Below, one piece after another: positions 1 through 7,174 of a stretch of 11,121 nt of DNA; within the stretch, counting starts at the first letter, position 1; every line of letters starts with the position of its first letter. The position numbers were made by a program, and so were the translations under genes. The notes under the pieces are model-generated. The model ran no database searches. It was not told the DNA's origin and saw nothing but the letters and a program-made list of their open reading frames with translations. This DNA is from Candidatus Margulisiibacteriota bacterium (GTDB taxonomy: Bacteria > Margulisbacteria > Marinamargulisbacteria > DT-59): positions 1 to 11,121 of the forward strand of contig JABSQL010000466.1 of NCBI GenBank assembly GCA_013215865.1, written 5' to 3'.

Positions 1-1044
1 AAAGTTTTTTTCCTCGATTTTGTCTAAATTGTAGGCTAAATGGGTGAATTCAATGCTTTTCTCAATGTAGGGGGTTTCTTTTACGAGTTCATTGGGTGCG
101 ACCACATAGCTCTGGATAATCCCTGGATAAATATTTCCAAATACGATACTAACCAATATCATGAGGCCAAAGCTATATACAGGTATTCTAAAACCGGAGC
201 GAAACCCCCACAAGAGAAAGACAGCCGATTGCAGTACCGTCATGCCAAGTAATATTTTATACCCCAATAGTTGGGCATGGTGGTCTGCATAACCAGCACC
301 AAAAACCACCCCCGAGGTAGAATATAAAATACTAAATAATTTGATCCAAATACCAAACGAAATAGATACAAATAATAATGACAATAATACAAAAATATGA
401 GATTTGATTTGAGTTGGTTTTTTCTGGGCAAATAATAATACCAATAAATTGTGAGACAAATATATCCAGATGACGAGTCCCAGTCCAATTAGAATGAGTT
501 TGGAAAACCATCCTTGAATGAGTTTAAAGAAAGGCAGGGTAAACATGTAAAATGAGACATCTTGATTGAAAATTGGGTCTGCAATGCCAAAGGTGGTGGG
601 GTTTAGATATTGATAGAATGCTTCCCAAAAAGCACCTCCTGAGAGCCCAAAATAGATGGAGACAATAAATATGGCAAAATATAATGCGATACCGTGTATC
701 TTGGAGGGAAGGGAAAGAAAAGAGCTTTGTTCTTTGGCTTGTGACAAACGAGAAAAGAGCTGTTCCAAGACCTGCATTTTGGGATGGAACTGAATTGGCT
801 CTGAAACGGTAGTATTACGGGACCTTCTTGCAATAAGAACGTTTGATAAAAAGAAGAGAAACGCAACTGTAAAAAAGCCAAGGAATACCCCCGTTTTCGC
901 CTTTAATACAAACCACCATATAGGTAAATAACCAAAAGAGTCATACCATAAAATTTCAGGATAGTAAGAAGTCAGTAGTGAAAAGCCGAAAATAGCCACA
1001 AAAAATGCACAACCTAGCAAAATATATTTCATTGGTACTTTCAT
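1..1044 (-). CDS. UPF0182 family membrane protein, N-terminal 348 residues (runs off left edge)
   Basis: The reverse strand is open from an ATG at 1044 to the window edge, giving 348 residues of a longer protein. Several hydrophobic segments are visible (roughly residues 5-25, 48-68, 115-135, 165-185, 195-215, 225-245, 265-300), so it is a polytopic inner-membrane protein. Two stretches typical of the UPF0182/COG1615 family are readable: GIADPIF followed by DVSFYMFTLPF near residue 153, and APNEL-KETPYIE near residue 315, where the family's large extracytoplasmic domain begins. Family members are usually 850-1000 residues, so most of the protein lies outside. The molecular role of the family is not established. 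The start is supported by a GGAGG Shine-Dalgarno at 1049-1053. The gene begins only 23 bases after the 3' end of tRNA-Met on the same strand, suggesting co-transcription with the tRNA. Confidence 0.88.
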   Translation of the reverse strand, partial: MKVPMKYILLGCAFFVAIFGFSLLTSYYPEILWYDSFGYLPIWWFVLKAKTGVFLGFFTVAFLFFLSNVLIARRSRNTTVSEPIQFHPKMQVLEQLFSRLSQAKEQSSFLSLPSKIHGIALYFAIFIVSIYFGLSGGAFWEAFYQYLNPTTFGIADPIFNQDVSFYMFTLPFFKLIQGWFSKLILIGLGLVIWIYLSHNLLVLLFAQKKPTQIKSHIFVLLSLLFVSISFGIWIKLFSILYSTSGVVFGAGYADHHAQLLGYKILLGMTVLQSAVFLLWGFRSGFRIPVYSFGLMILVSIVFGNIYPGIIQSYVVAPNELVKETPYIEKSIEFTHLAYNLDKIEEKNF

Positions 1045-1067
1045 ATAACCTCCGTATTCATATTTAT

Positions 1068-1144
1068 TGGTAGCGGCGACTGGATTTGAACCAGTGACGC
1101 CACGGGTATGAGCCGTGTGCTCTAACCAACTGAGCTACGCCGCC
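1068..1144 (-). tRNA. tRNA-Met (anticodon CAU), CCA encoded
   Basis: The reverse complement folds as a complete 77-nt cloverleaf. The acceptor stem is GGCGGCG/CGCCGCT with a G1-U72 wobble; the D arm holds AGCTCAGTTGG; the anticodon stem CACGG/CCGTG encloses a loop with CAU (1108-1110); the T arm is CTGG-TTCAAAT-CCAG; discriminator A is followed by a genomically encoded CCA. The paired first base pair argues against initiator tRNA, which normally has C1-A72 and three G:C pairs above the anticodon loop. Elongator tRNA-Met is the best call. A tRNA-Ile whose CAU is modified to lysidine has the same anticodon and cannot be fully excluded. It lies between the pseudouridine synthase gene and the UPF0182 gene in the same direction. 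Confidence 0.95.
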
Positions 1145-1213
1145 ACAGAGCCGGCCTTCTGGCTCAGCACCGGACTATTTTATGTCATTAAAAGCCTTTC
1201 GTACAGGTTTCAA

Positions 1214-1933
1214 TCATGAAAAGGCAATGCCGATCTTCTTAAACGTGGATATTTCAGATTTGTTGAACGGCTTTAAAGTCCCTTTTGGCAGTGTTCCTAA
1301 TTCAAGGGGTCCGATAGAATCACGATGGAGTTTTTTGACATCATATCCAAGCAATTCGAAGGTTTTACGTATGATTCGGTTTCGCCCTTCTGAGAGCGTA
1401 AGCATTAGAGAAGAATCAGATATCATCGTAGCCCCTGTGTATACAATCGGTCCATCTGGGAGCATAATGCCCGTTTGTAGCCGTTGGAAATGGGGTTTTG
1501 TAAAGGGTTTGTCTAGTGTCACTTTATAGGTTTTATTGAGCTTGAATTTAGGGTGGCTAATTTGATGAGCAAAGTGTCCATCATTGGTCAAAATGAGAAG
1601 GCCTGTGGTATTTCTATCCAACCGTCCAACTGGAAATAAGCTTTCATGATATCCTTCCAAGAAAGAGGACAAATCTTTACGGTTATTTGGGTCAGAAAAG
1701 GTTGTGATGACATCTCGTGGTTTGTGGAATTTGTAGTAATAGAAAGTAAGGCGCCCAGAAATGGCTGTTTTTCCAATTTTAATCGTATCAGAAACAGGAT
1801 TTATTTTTAGGGAAATAGACGTAACAACATGGCCGTTATGGTATACAGATCCTTTTTTGATGAGTGCCAAAATCTCCCTTCGGGAATATGCCGTTTTTGC
1901 CGAAATGAATTGTTCAATAGTGATTCGTTTCAT
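1214..1933 (-). CDS. 16S/23S rRNA pseudouridine synthase, RsuA/RluB/RluE/RluF family
   Basis: The 239-residue protein matches the RsuA-type pseudouridine synthases, which isomerise a specific uridine in rRNA. An S4-like RNA-binding domain occupies about residues 1-48 (SRREILALIKKGSVYHNG). The catalytic domain follows with a family KPRDV motif (71-75) and VGRLDRNTTGLLILTNDG around residues 102-119; Asp106 is the expected catalytic aspartate. Near the C-terminus EGRNRIIRKTF and LHRDSIGPLELG match the conserved GRNRQVRRM-F and L-R-IGP segments. Length is normal. It starts four bases after the lptC stop codon, so translation is probably coupled. The sequence does not tell whether the target is 16S U516 (RsuA) or a 23S site (RluB/E/F); the absence of a long basic tail argues only weakly against RluB of enterics. 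Confidence 0.92.
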   Translation of the reverse strand: MKRITIEQFISAKTAYSRREILALIKKGSVYHNGHVVTSISLKINPVSDTIKIGKTAISGRLTFYYYKFHKPRDVITTFSDPNNRKDLSSFLEGYHESLFPVGRLDRNTTGLLILTNDGHFAHQISHPKFKLNKTYKVTLDKPFTKPHFQRLQTGIMLPDGPIVYTGATMISDSSLMLTLSEGRNRIIRKTFELLGYDVKKLHRDSIGPLELGTLPKGTLKPFNKSEISTFKKIGIAFS

Positions 1934-1937
1934 GATG

Positions 1938-2480
1938 TCATCTGTATATGTGAAATACAGCGGTTGGGCTTCCTGTCATGGTAATCTTTTGGGAGGGGAT
2001 GTGGGCCCTTAAAGTGTTGCCTGTGAGCTCAATGGACCCTTTTTTAAGGGTAATGGCGCCTTCTCCGGATAATATCTTTTGATGAGCAGACCAATTGAGG
2101 TATAACGCTTTGAGGGTGGCTACGTCATCTCCCAAATTAAACGTTGCAAGCGCTTTATGCAGTTTCAATTCGGAAGTCTCCATATTGAGATACGCGATAG
2201 GAGAGTTGAGTTGTACAGTTTGTTCAGGGCCCAAGTAGAAATTGCCCGTTACATTTTTTAACTCCGTCAGTTGAGTGCCTTTATCGACAGTGGCGTGGGT
2301 AGCATCGATGGTCCATGTTGTAGTGCCACTATCTAATTCTGTAATTGTAACCGTTTCAAAAACAAAATCTGGGCGAGGTTGTTTCGATATGAATTGTTGA
2401 ATTTGAGGGCTCTGTAGAGATAAAAAGATGATGATTACAATAACAATCAGGATAGAAATATAGGACTTTCGAATTCGCAT
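1938..2480 (-). CDS. lptC: LPS export protein LptC-like (single-pass, periplasmic OstA-type domain)
   Basis: The 180-residue protein starts with a short basic segment and one membrane anchor (about residues 8-24) with no obvious cleavage site. A periplasmic domain of repeated short beta strands follows: PDFVFETVTITELDSG near residue 37, a WTIDATHA strand, LNSPIAYLN, SELKLHKAL, and a final LRAHIPSQKITMTG. This is the architecture of LptC (YrbK/DUF1239), which passes lipopolysaccharide from the LptBFG ATPase complex to LptA. The start lies one base after the stop of the upstream TPR gene (TGA-C-ATG), a strong sign of coupling. Unusually, lptA is six genes upstream instead of adjacent and no lptB is seen. 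Sequence conservation in this family is low, so the call rests on fold-type pattern plus the lptA-like gene in the same operon. Confidence 0.75.
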   Translation of the reverse strand: MRIRKSYISILIVIVIIIFLSLQSPQIQQFISKQPRPDFVFETVTITELDSGTTTWTIDATHATVDKGTQLTELKNVTGNFYLGPEQTVQLNSPIAYLNMETSELKLHKALATFNLGDDVATLKALYLNWSAHQKILSGEGAITLKKGSIELTGNTLRAHIPSQKITMTGSPTAVFHIYR

Positions 2481-2481
2481 G

Positions 2482-3273
2482 TCATTTAGATTGGTTTTGA
2501 GTAGGAAACGTCTGATTTTCTGTAGAAATAGAGGTGTTATCTGTAGTGATTGACCTATTATCTATAGAAATAGATGCATTTTCCGTAGAAGTAGACTCTT
2601 TTTCTAATGATTGGTAGAAGGCGTCATCTTCTTTTTTGAATCTTTGTTCATCTAAAGATTTCAAACGTGAATAAGAAAAATAACTATTAAGAGCGCCCAG
2701 GACATCCCCTTTTTTGTATCTGGAAAAAGCAATCACGAAGTGAATGCCCGTTGCATTTCTTTCAAGTTTAAGCGCCTGATTACATATATTTAAAGCGGTT
2801 TTGTAACTCTCTTTTTCCGCATGAAGATAGGCAACGAATCCCATCACCCAAATATTATTGGGGTCCAACTCTAATGCTTTTTCAAAAGAAGACATGGCTT
2901 TTTGGGGTGTCTTATTAAAATAATGCCCAAATGCAAGCTTGAAAGGATGTTTCCATTCTTGAGGTTCTTGTTCAGATAAAGTTGTATATTTTTGGATGAC
3001 TTTAGACGCATATTCAGAATCATATGTTTCTATTGTTTTTAATATTTCCCACCCTTCTTCAATACGACCTGTATACGCATAATTCATAGCCAAATTAAAA
3101 TGGGTATCCGCAGAAGGGTTGGCTTTAAGGGCCTTTAACAATTGAAAACGCTCTTCCTTTAAATGTTCAGGTACCACATATAGCTTGGCATGAACGGGTG
3201 ATATAAGAAAGGTCAATATCAAACAAATAAGTATAATTTTCAAACGAGAAAACACGGTTTTATGGTTATTCAT
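2482..3273 (-). CDS. Secreted tetratricopeptide-repeat protein with a repetitive Ser/Thr/Asn tail
   Basis: The 263-residue protein has a clear Sec signal peptide (residues 1-29, ending SPVHA before KLYVV). It then carries about four TPR-like helix pairs, at roughly residues 57-85, 109-139 (FEKALELDPNN is a classic TPR ending), 143-172 and 177-205. TPR proteins mediate protein-protein contacts; here the likely site is the periplasm. Residues about 223-263 are low complexity, built from seven-residue units of the form S-I-[ST]-[ST/I]-[DE]-N-x, probably disordered and encoded by a 21-bp tandem repeat. An AAAGGA ribosome site precedes the ATG by five bases, and the gap to the upstream glycosyltransferase is nine bases. 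Position between a glycosyltransferase and lptC suggests an envelope role, but this is inference and I do not recognise a specific orthologue. Confidence 0.8.
   Translation of the reverse strand: MNNHKTVFSRLKIILICLILTFLISPVHAKLYVVPEHLKEERFQLLKALKANPSADTHFNLAMNYAYTGRIEEGWEILKTIETYDSEYASKVIQKYTTLSEQEPQEWKHPFKLAFGHYFNKTPQKAMSSFEKALELDPNNIWVMGFVAYLHAEKESYKTALNICNQALKLERNATGIHFVIAFSRYKKGDVLGALNSYFSYSRLKSLDEQRFKKEDDAFYQSLEKESTSTENASISIDNRSITTDNTSISTENQTFPTQNQSK
2498..2602. repeat. 21-bp tandem repeat (about five copies) inside the TPR gene
   Basis: Units begin at 2498 (diverged), 2519, 2540, 2561 and 2582. On the plus strand they share the pattern TCtgTAGaaaTaGAnnnnTTa. Because the unit is a multiple of three, copy number can change without a frameshift, and each copy adds seven residues to the Ser/Thr/Asn tail of the secreted TPR protein. 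Confidence 0.75.
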
Positions 3274-3282
3274 TTGATTCCT

Positions 3283-4158
3283 TTATAGAGAAGATATACT
3301 CGGAACAATATCATTTTTTAAAGCAAGTCTCAATATGTGTCCAAATGCGTTCTTGTATTGGACATGCTCTTTTTTTGCTAAAGAGAGCGTGCTATGCCAA
3401 GCCATTAGGCAAAAGGAGACACAAACAATCAATATCCGATACATATGGTACACATAACCTGGATAATGTTTTTGACATAGATATAAACCACCACGATAGC
3501 CCTCTATGATAGCGGTTGGCTTGAGGCTTTGGGTTGATAACCCACCAAAGTGGATAATTTCTGATTCCGGAAAATAGATGATATCAAGACCTTGTTTTTT
3601 GAATCGCTTACATAAATCAATATCTTCATTATAGAAGAAGAAGTTTTCATCAAGACCACCCATCTGCTGTAAAATTTTAGATCTCGTTAAAAAAGCAGCA
3701 AAACATAAAAATGATACTGAACGAGGGGATTTGGACTTAAAAATCCACTGATTCAATATGCTGCCTTGGCTTTGCACACTCCCATCCGGATTGAGTAGCC
3801 TGGGACCAAGACCGCCCACATTGGGATGATTATCCAAATAAGAAACCATTTGATCAAGGGCCCCAGATGTCACAATGGTGTCATTATTGAGTAACAAAAT
3901 ACAGTCTCCTTTTGACACTTTAAACCCTTGATTGTTGGCTTTGGCAAACCCCACATTTTGGGGGTTCAGAATCAGGGTAATTCTGGTTTCGTATGTCTTC
4001 AATATAGCAATAGAGTTGTCTTGTGACTGGTTATCAATAACAATAATCTCATGAGGGGTCTGAGTGCTGTTCAAAATAGAATCCAAACACCTCTGGATGA
4101 ATTTTGCACCGTTATAATTCACAATGACAATACTGAGCTTAGGATGAGATATCTGCAC
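3283..4158 (-). CDS. Family 2 glycosyltransferase (rhamnosyltransferase-like, GT-A fold)
   Basis: The 291-residue protein is a GT2 enzyme that transfers a sugar from a nucleotide-sugar donor, probably to a glycan or glycolipid acceptor at the cytoplasmic face of the inner membrane. Visible motifs are LSIVIVNYNG (8-17), EIIVIDNQSQDNS (37-49), NPQNVGFAKANNQG (65-78), the metal/nucleotide site LLLNNDT (88-94, in place of DXD), and the acceptor-side FFYNEDIDLCKR (174-185) with its ED pair. This order matches the WbbL/rhamnosyltransferase-like subgroup. A single hydrophobic segment at about 241-255 may anchor the C-terminus. The start codon is GTG at 4158, two bases after the stop of the PurS-like gene; no ATG lies near and the GT2 motif begins right away, so GTG is likely real. 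Donor and acceptor cannot be read from sequence; the LPS context suggests O-antigen or core. Confidence 0.9.
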   Translation of the reverse strand: MQISHPKLSIVIVNYNGAKFIQRCLDSILNSTQTPHEIIVIDNQSQDNSIAILKTYETRITLILNPQNVGFAKANNQGFKVSKGDCILLLNNDTIVTSGALDQMVSYLDNHPNVGGLGPRLLNPDGSVQSQGSILNQWIFKSKSPRSVSFLCFAAFLTRSKILQQMGGLDENFFFYNEDIDLCKRFKKQGLDIIYFPESEIIHFGGLSTQSLKPTAIIEGYRGGLYLCQKHYPGYVYHMYRILIVCVSFCLMAWHSTLSLAKKEHVQYKNAFGHILRLALKNDIVPSISSL

Positions 4159-4160
4159 CT

Positions 4161-4688
4161 TTATTGACTCTCTAGAAACGTTGCTGTTTCATATAAAGGA
4201 TTTGCTAAAATTCCCTTTGTTCTGGAAGTGGAGACAATGACTTCCTCCATAAGTTGCTTCTTAAATGATTCAATGTTCTCAGGTCTCTTCTTAAAATCAA
4301 GCTTCCAAACCGTAGAGATAGCAATGTCTAATATCTCCACATTGAATGTTGCGTTTAAAGTGGCGACCAAAGACCGATGAGTAGACGGAATGGTCTGAGA
4401 TATATCCACTAATACGTGATAAAAAGTCGTCGCTGCATCTTGGATTGCATCTTTGAAATAAAGCTCTTTGTTAGGGTTCATGAAATAAAAAGAAGTATCC
4501 AATATTTTTTGTAGCTTTTCTTTTGCAGATGTCTTGGATTCAGATTCAATGGTTATACTGTAACGCTTAAAGCGATGAAGGTTATGTAGAGAAGATAGTT
4601 TCATCTGATGGAGAATGGCTTCTTTTGCAGATAAACAGAATAAATCAACCTGTTTTAGGGCTGTATACAGTAGAATGATGTGTGTCAT
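4161..4688 (-). CDS. purS: Tandem PurS-like protein (putative FGAM synthase small subunit, two fused PurS domains)
   Basis: The 175-residue protein overlaps the end of purQ by an ATGA, so it is translationally coupled to it. Ordinary PurS is about 80 residues and bridges PurQ and PurL in formylglycinamidine ribonucleotide (FGAM) synthase. Two successive segments here each follow the PurS pattern. Residues 1-78 contain strand, helix, RFKRYSITIE (39-48, like the PurS VRIGKYMELTIE), helix, and FYFMNPNKELYF. Residues 88-173 begin FYHVLVDIS, continue DIAISTVWKLDF (121-132), and end KGILANPLYETATFL (158-172), which closely resembles the PurS ending KLLANTVIEDY. I read this as an internal duplication giving a covalent PurS dimer. 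Sequence divergence is high, so the family call is supported by pattern and by the purQ neighbour, not by strong identity. PurL is not in this window. Confidence 0.7.
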   Translation of the reverse strand: MTHIILLYTALKQVDLFCLSAKEAILHQMKLSSLHNLHRFKRYSITIESESKTSAKEKLQKILDTSFYFMNPNKELYFKDAIQDAATTFYHVLVDISQTIPSTHRSLVATLNATFNVEILDIAISTVWKLDFKKRPENIESFKKQLMEEVIVSTSRTKGILANPLYETATFLESQ

Positions 4689-5497
4689 GAGTGAACCACT
4701 TTCTGTGCAATGACGGCCTGTTTCATGGCGCTAAATAATGGAAACCAAGGACCAAAGGGTGTTGATTCAGAGGGTGTTTTTGATTTCACACCTCTCACAT
4801 AACGCGGAATCTGTTTTGAGAAACAGGCACGTTCCGGGTGGGGCATCATCGCAAGAATATTCCCCTTTTTATTCCCAATGCCAGCAAGATTTAATGTGCT
4901 GCCATTCGGATTTGTGGGATAAGTGTCTACAGATGCGCCATCGGGTGTTGAATATGTTATTAGAGTAATAGAATCTAGTTTATTTAAAAGTGTATCTTTT
5001 ATAACAAATCGCCCCTCACCATGATTTATAGGAATAGACAGTGGCCCGTTCTCTTGAAAGAGCTTGGTCAACTTATTTTGGGTTGGGTTCGAAATTGTAA
5101 CCGTTTTCCAGTCACAGATAAATCCCAATTGGGCACTATTAATTTCATTCGGTGCAAGCGCAATTTCAATGAAAGACTCTCCCCCAAGGTTTGGGACCAG
5201 GCCTGTTTCAGCCAGAATCTGACATCCATTACAAATACCTAAGATAGGCTTGTCACGTTTATCAGCCACTTCTAAAAAAGACATGATGGGGAGTTTGGCT
5301 GAAATAACACCTGCGCGTATCCGGTCTTGATAAGAAAATCCACCCGGTAGAATATACCCATCAAAAGAATGAAAGAAGTCTTCTTTGCAGTTCCACCTGA
5401 TTAATTCTGATGGGGTGCCCGTTGCTTGGATGGCCCGTAATGTTTCATATTCACAGTTACTCCCCGGAAACTGGATAACGGCTATTTTAGGGTGCAT
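4685..5497 (-). CDS. purQ: Phosphoribosylformylglycinamidine synthase subunit PurQ (glutaminase)
   Basis: PurQ is the class I glutamine amidotransferase subunit of FGAM synthase. It hydrolyses glutamine and channels ammonia to PurL for the fourth step of purine synthesis. The sequence shows IAVIQFPGSNCE (5-16), GYILPGGFSYQDRIRAG (47-63), LGICNGCQIL (86-95) with nucleophile Cys89, and AMMPHPERA (216-224) with the His220/Glu222 pair, so the catalytic triad is complete. At 270 residues it is longer than the roughly 227-residue Bacillus PurQ and resembles the long form of the subunit. It begins 11 bases after the stop of the TrxB-like gene and overlaps the PurS-like gene by four bases at its 3' end. 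The separate glutaminase plus PurS-like partner indicates a multi-subunit FGAM synthase. Confidence 0.95.
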   Translation of the reverse strand: MHPKIAVIQFPGSNCEYETLRAIQATGTPSELIRWNCKEDFFHSFDGYILPGGFSYQDRIRAGVISAKLPIMSFLEVADKRDKPILGICNGCQILAETGLVPNLGGESFIEIALAPNEINSAQLGFICDWKTVTISNPTQNKLTKLFQENGPLSIPINHGEGRFVIKDTLLNKLDSITLITYSTPDGASVDTYPTNPNGSTLNLAGIGNKKGNILAMMPHPERACFSKQIPRYVRGVKSKTPSESTPFGPWFPLFSAMKQAVIAQKVVHS

Positions 5498-5508
5498 TTA
5501 TGTAAATC

Positions 5509-6477
5509 TTATCTCGTGATTTCGCGTTCTGCATTAATAGCTGCAATCATTCCGTCAGAAATGGCTGTCGCGATTTGACGGATTTGTTTTGATCGAATGT
5601 CTCCAGCTGCAAATATGCACGGAATATTGGTACGCATATACTCATCTGTAATAATATACCCCTTCTCATCTAAGTCTACACCAAACTGTTGAATGGCTTT
5701 GCTGGGGATACGGGCTTTATAAACAAAGATACCTTTCACATCAATCCAAGTATGTTGATTGGTTATATTATGTGTTATTTTTAGTTTTTCAACTTTTTCA
5801 AGACCAAATACATCCGTTACTTCAGAGTCCCAAATGAGGTCTATTTTGGGATTGTTTAATATCTTTTCTTTTAGGTTTTTTACGGCTTTTAATTGATTTG
5901 AACGGTGGATCAAAAATACTTTATTAACAAATTGAGACAAATAATCTGCTGCATAACAGGCACAGTTTCCACCGCCAATAACAGCAACGTCCTGGTCTTT
6001 GTACGCCTCTACATCACACTGAGCAAAGTAAGATATGCCTCTACCCAAAAATTGAGATTCAAACCGTTTATCTAGTTTTTTGGGTTTAAGGCCCAGCGCA
6101 ATAATAATAGATTTTGCTTTGAATGTATGGCCCAGTTGAGTAACCACTTTTTTTATGGGCGACGTTGCATTCTCAAATTTTTCAATCAGTTCACATGTGT
6201 ATTCCACATCTTTAAACGTGTACATATGATCTTCCATTCTCTTGGCTAAATCTTCACCAAGAATCCCACCCGGATAACCTAATAAATTATCTATTTTGTA
6301 GGAAGTTGATGCTTCGCCGCCTGGAAGTGCTTTATCACAAATAAGGGTTTTAAGTTTGGCTCTGCCCGCACATATGCCAGCAGAAAGGCCTGCAGGACCT
6401 GCCCCCAAAATAATGAGGTCATATACATCTTGCTCTTGGGTTTTTAGTGTCTCATATTGGGGTAACGTTTCTTCCAT
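5509..6477 (-). CDS. Thioredoxin reductase-like FAD/NAD(P) oxidoreductase lacking the canonical CxxC
   Basis: The 322-residue protein has the two-dinucleotide-domain layout of low-molecular-weight thioredoxin reductase: FAD-binding GAGPAG (25-30), PGGEASTSYKIDNLLGYPGG (52-71), second Rossmann motif VIGGGNCACYAADYLS (166-181), and C-terminal FAD segment FAAGDIR. The redox-active site after GRGISY should read C-x-x-C, but here it is FAQC (151-154), so the first cysteine is replaced by Phe and the usual disulfide cannot form. The NADPH-phosphate motif HRRxxxRA is altered to HRSNQLKA (191-198), and an extra Cys-x-Cys (172/174) sits by the nucleotide loop. An N-terminal extension of about 17 residues precedes the fold. 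It probably is a TrxB-family flavoenzyme with a different electron acceptor, such as the ferredoxin/flavodoxin:NADP reductase type or an uncharacterised subgroup. The gene follows lptA by 20 bases. Confidence 0.85.
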   Translation of the reverse strand: MEETLPQYETLKTQEQDVYDLIILGAGPAGLSAGICAGRAKLKTLICDKALPGGEASTSYKIDNLLGYPGGILGEDLAKRMEDHMYTFKDVEYTCELIEKFENATSPIKKVVTQLGHTFKAKSIIIALGLKPKKLDKRFESQFLGRGISYFAQCDVEAYKDQDVAVIGGGNCACYAADYLSQFVNKVFLIHRSNQLKAVKNLKEKILNNPKIDLIWDSEVTDVFGLEKVEKLKITHNITNQHTWIDVKGIFVYKARIPSKAIQQFGVDLDEKGYIITDEYMRTNIPCIFAAGDIRSKQIRQIATAISDGMIAAINAEREITR

Positions 6478-6497
6478 GTGTGATAATTTTACCTACC

Positions 6498-7034
6498 TTA
6501 CTCTAAATTTTCGACTGAGAAGATAACCTTTGTCTTGCCAGAAGTGACAATTTTTCCTCCATCCAAATATACCGCAATTAATTCCCCTCTTAATGTATCT
6601 GATCCTCGTGTAACCACGGGGGAACCTGATAGCTCAATGAGCTTTTCTTTCTCAAAATAAACCGCCTTATTAGATTTTCCCTGTATATCTCCATAATTAA
6701 ACTGGACTTTACCAATGGCTTCTACCCGCTCTTCAATCTCAAAAGCCCTTGCCTCTTCACAGGTGAGATGGAGCTTGTCCTTTGATAAAATAACATTTCC
6801 CCTTAAGGTGATAACACTATTGTTTTGAGTATAGGTGGCTTTTTTGCCTGTAATCACTATATCCATGTCTGAAACCACGACATTTCCTGAAGCTGATATA
6901 CTATTTATCTTGCCATCTAACTCAAAAAGATCCGCATCCATCATCACTTTCTCTGACTCTTTGCTTACAAGAGCAGAGGATAAAGATGCTGTTAATAAAA
7001 CAGTTAGAATGATGTGTAATAGCGGTTGTTTCAT
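6498..7034 (-). CDS. lptA: LptA/OstA-like periplasmic LPS transport protein
   Basis: The 178-residue protein carries a Sec signal peptide (residues 1-21, ending SLSSA). The mature part is a chain of short beta strands typical of the OstA/LptA domain: VMMDADLFELDGKINSISASGNVVV, IVITGKKATYTQNNSVITLRGNV, KLHLTCEEARAFE, EAIGKVQF, GKSNKAVYFEKEKLIELSG, and VTRGSDTLRGELIAVYLDGGKI. The alternating 'A-x-G-x-V' and 'a-x-Y/A' strands match LptA, which polymerises into the periplasmic bridge carrying LPS from LptC to LptD. It is the first gene of the minus-strand block, with a candidate promoter at 7064-7092 and no clear Shine-Dalgarno in its short leader. It could instead be a second OstA-domain protein, but length and signal fit LptA. 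Confidence 0.85.
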   Translation of the reverse strand: MKQPLLHIILTVLLTASLSSALVSKESEKVMMDADLFELDGKINSISASGNVVVSDMDIVITGKKATYTQNNSVITLRGNVILSKDKLHLTCEEARAFEIEERVEAIGKVQFNYGDIQGKSNKAVYFEKEKLIELSGSPVVTRGSDTLRGELIAVYLDGGKIVTSGKTKVIFSVENLE

Positions 7035-7063
7035 GATATTAAAATTATATTCGAATATATCAA

Positions 7064-7092
7064 AGTGTACTAGCTAACAGGTGGTTTTGCAA
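7064..7092 (-). promoter_or_regulatory. Candidate sigma70-type promoter for the lptA operon
   Basis: On the reverse strand TTGCAA (7087-7092) and TACACT (7064-7069) are separated by exactly 17 bases. Each matches four of six consensus positions. The predicted start of transcription is near 7057, leaving a leader of about 22 bases before the lptA ATG at 7034. A second TATAAT-like hexamer closer to the ATG has no partner at the right distance. Confidence 0.4.
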
Positions 7093-7121
7093 ATTTCTGC
7101 ACCATGTTATGGGATCAAATC

Positions 7122-7150
7122 TTGTTTTATTATTGGTTTTGAGATAGATT
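7122..7150 (+). promoter_or_regulatory. Weak candidate promoter for tRNA-Lys
   Basis: TTGTTT (7122-7127) and TAGATT (7145-7150) lie 17 bases apart, about 25 bases upstream of the mature tRNA-Lys 5' end. The -35 match is poor (three of six). It is placed in the divergent 140-base gap between lptA and the tRNA, where a promoter is expected. Confidence 0.22.
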
Positions 7151-7174
7151 AGTACCGCTTAAATTTTTTTTTAC

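Noticed and set aside
603..881. Minus-strand ORF of 92 codons in another frame of the first gene
   Set aside because: It overlaps the UPF0182 frame, which carries family motifs and a GGAGG-supported start.
1182..1529. Plus-strand ORF of 115 codons
   Set aside because: Antisense shadow of the pseudouridine synthase, whose motifs are clear.
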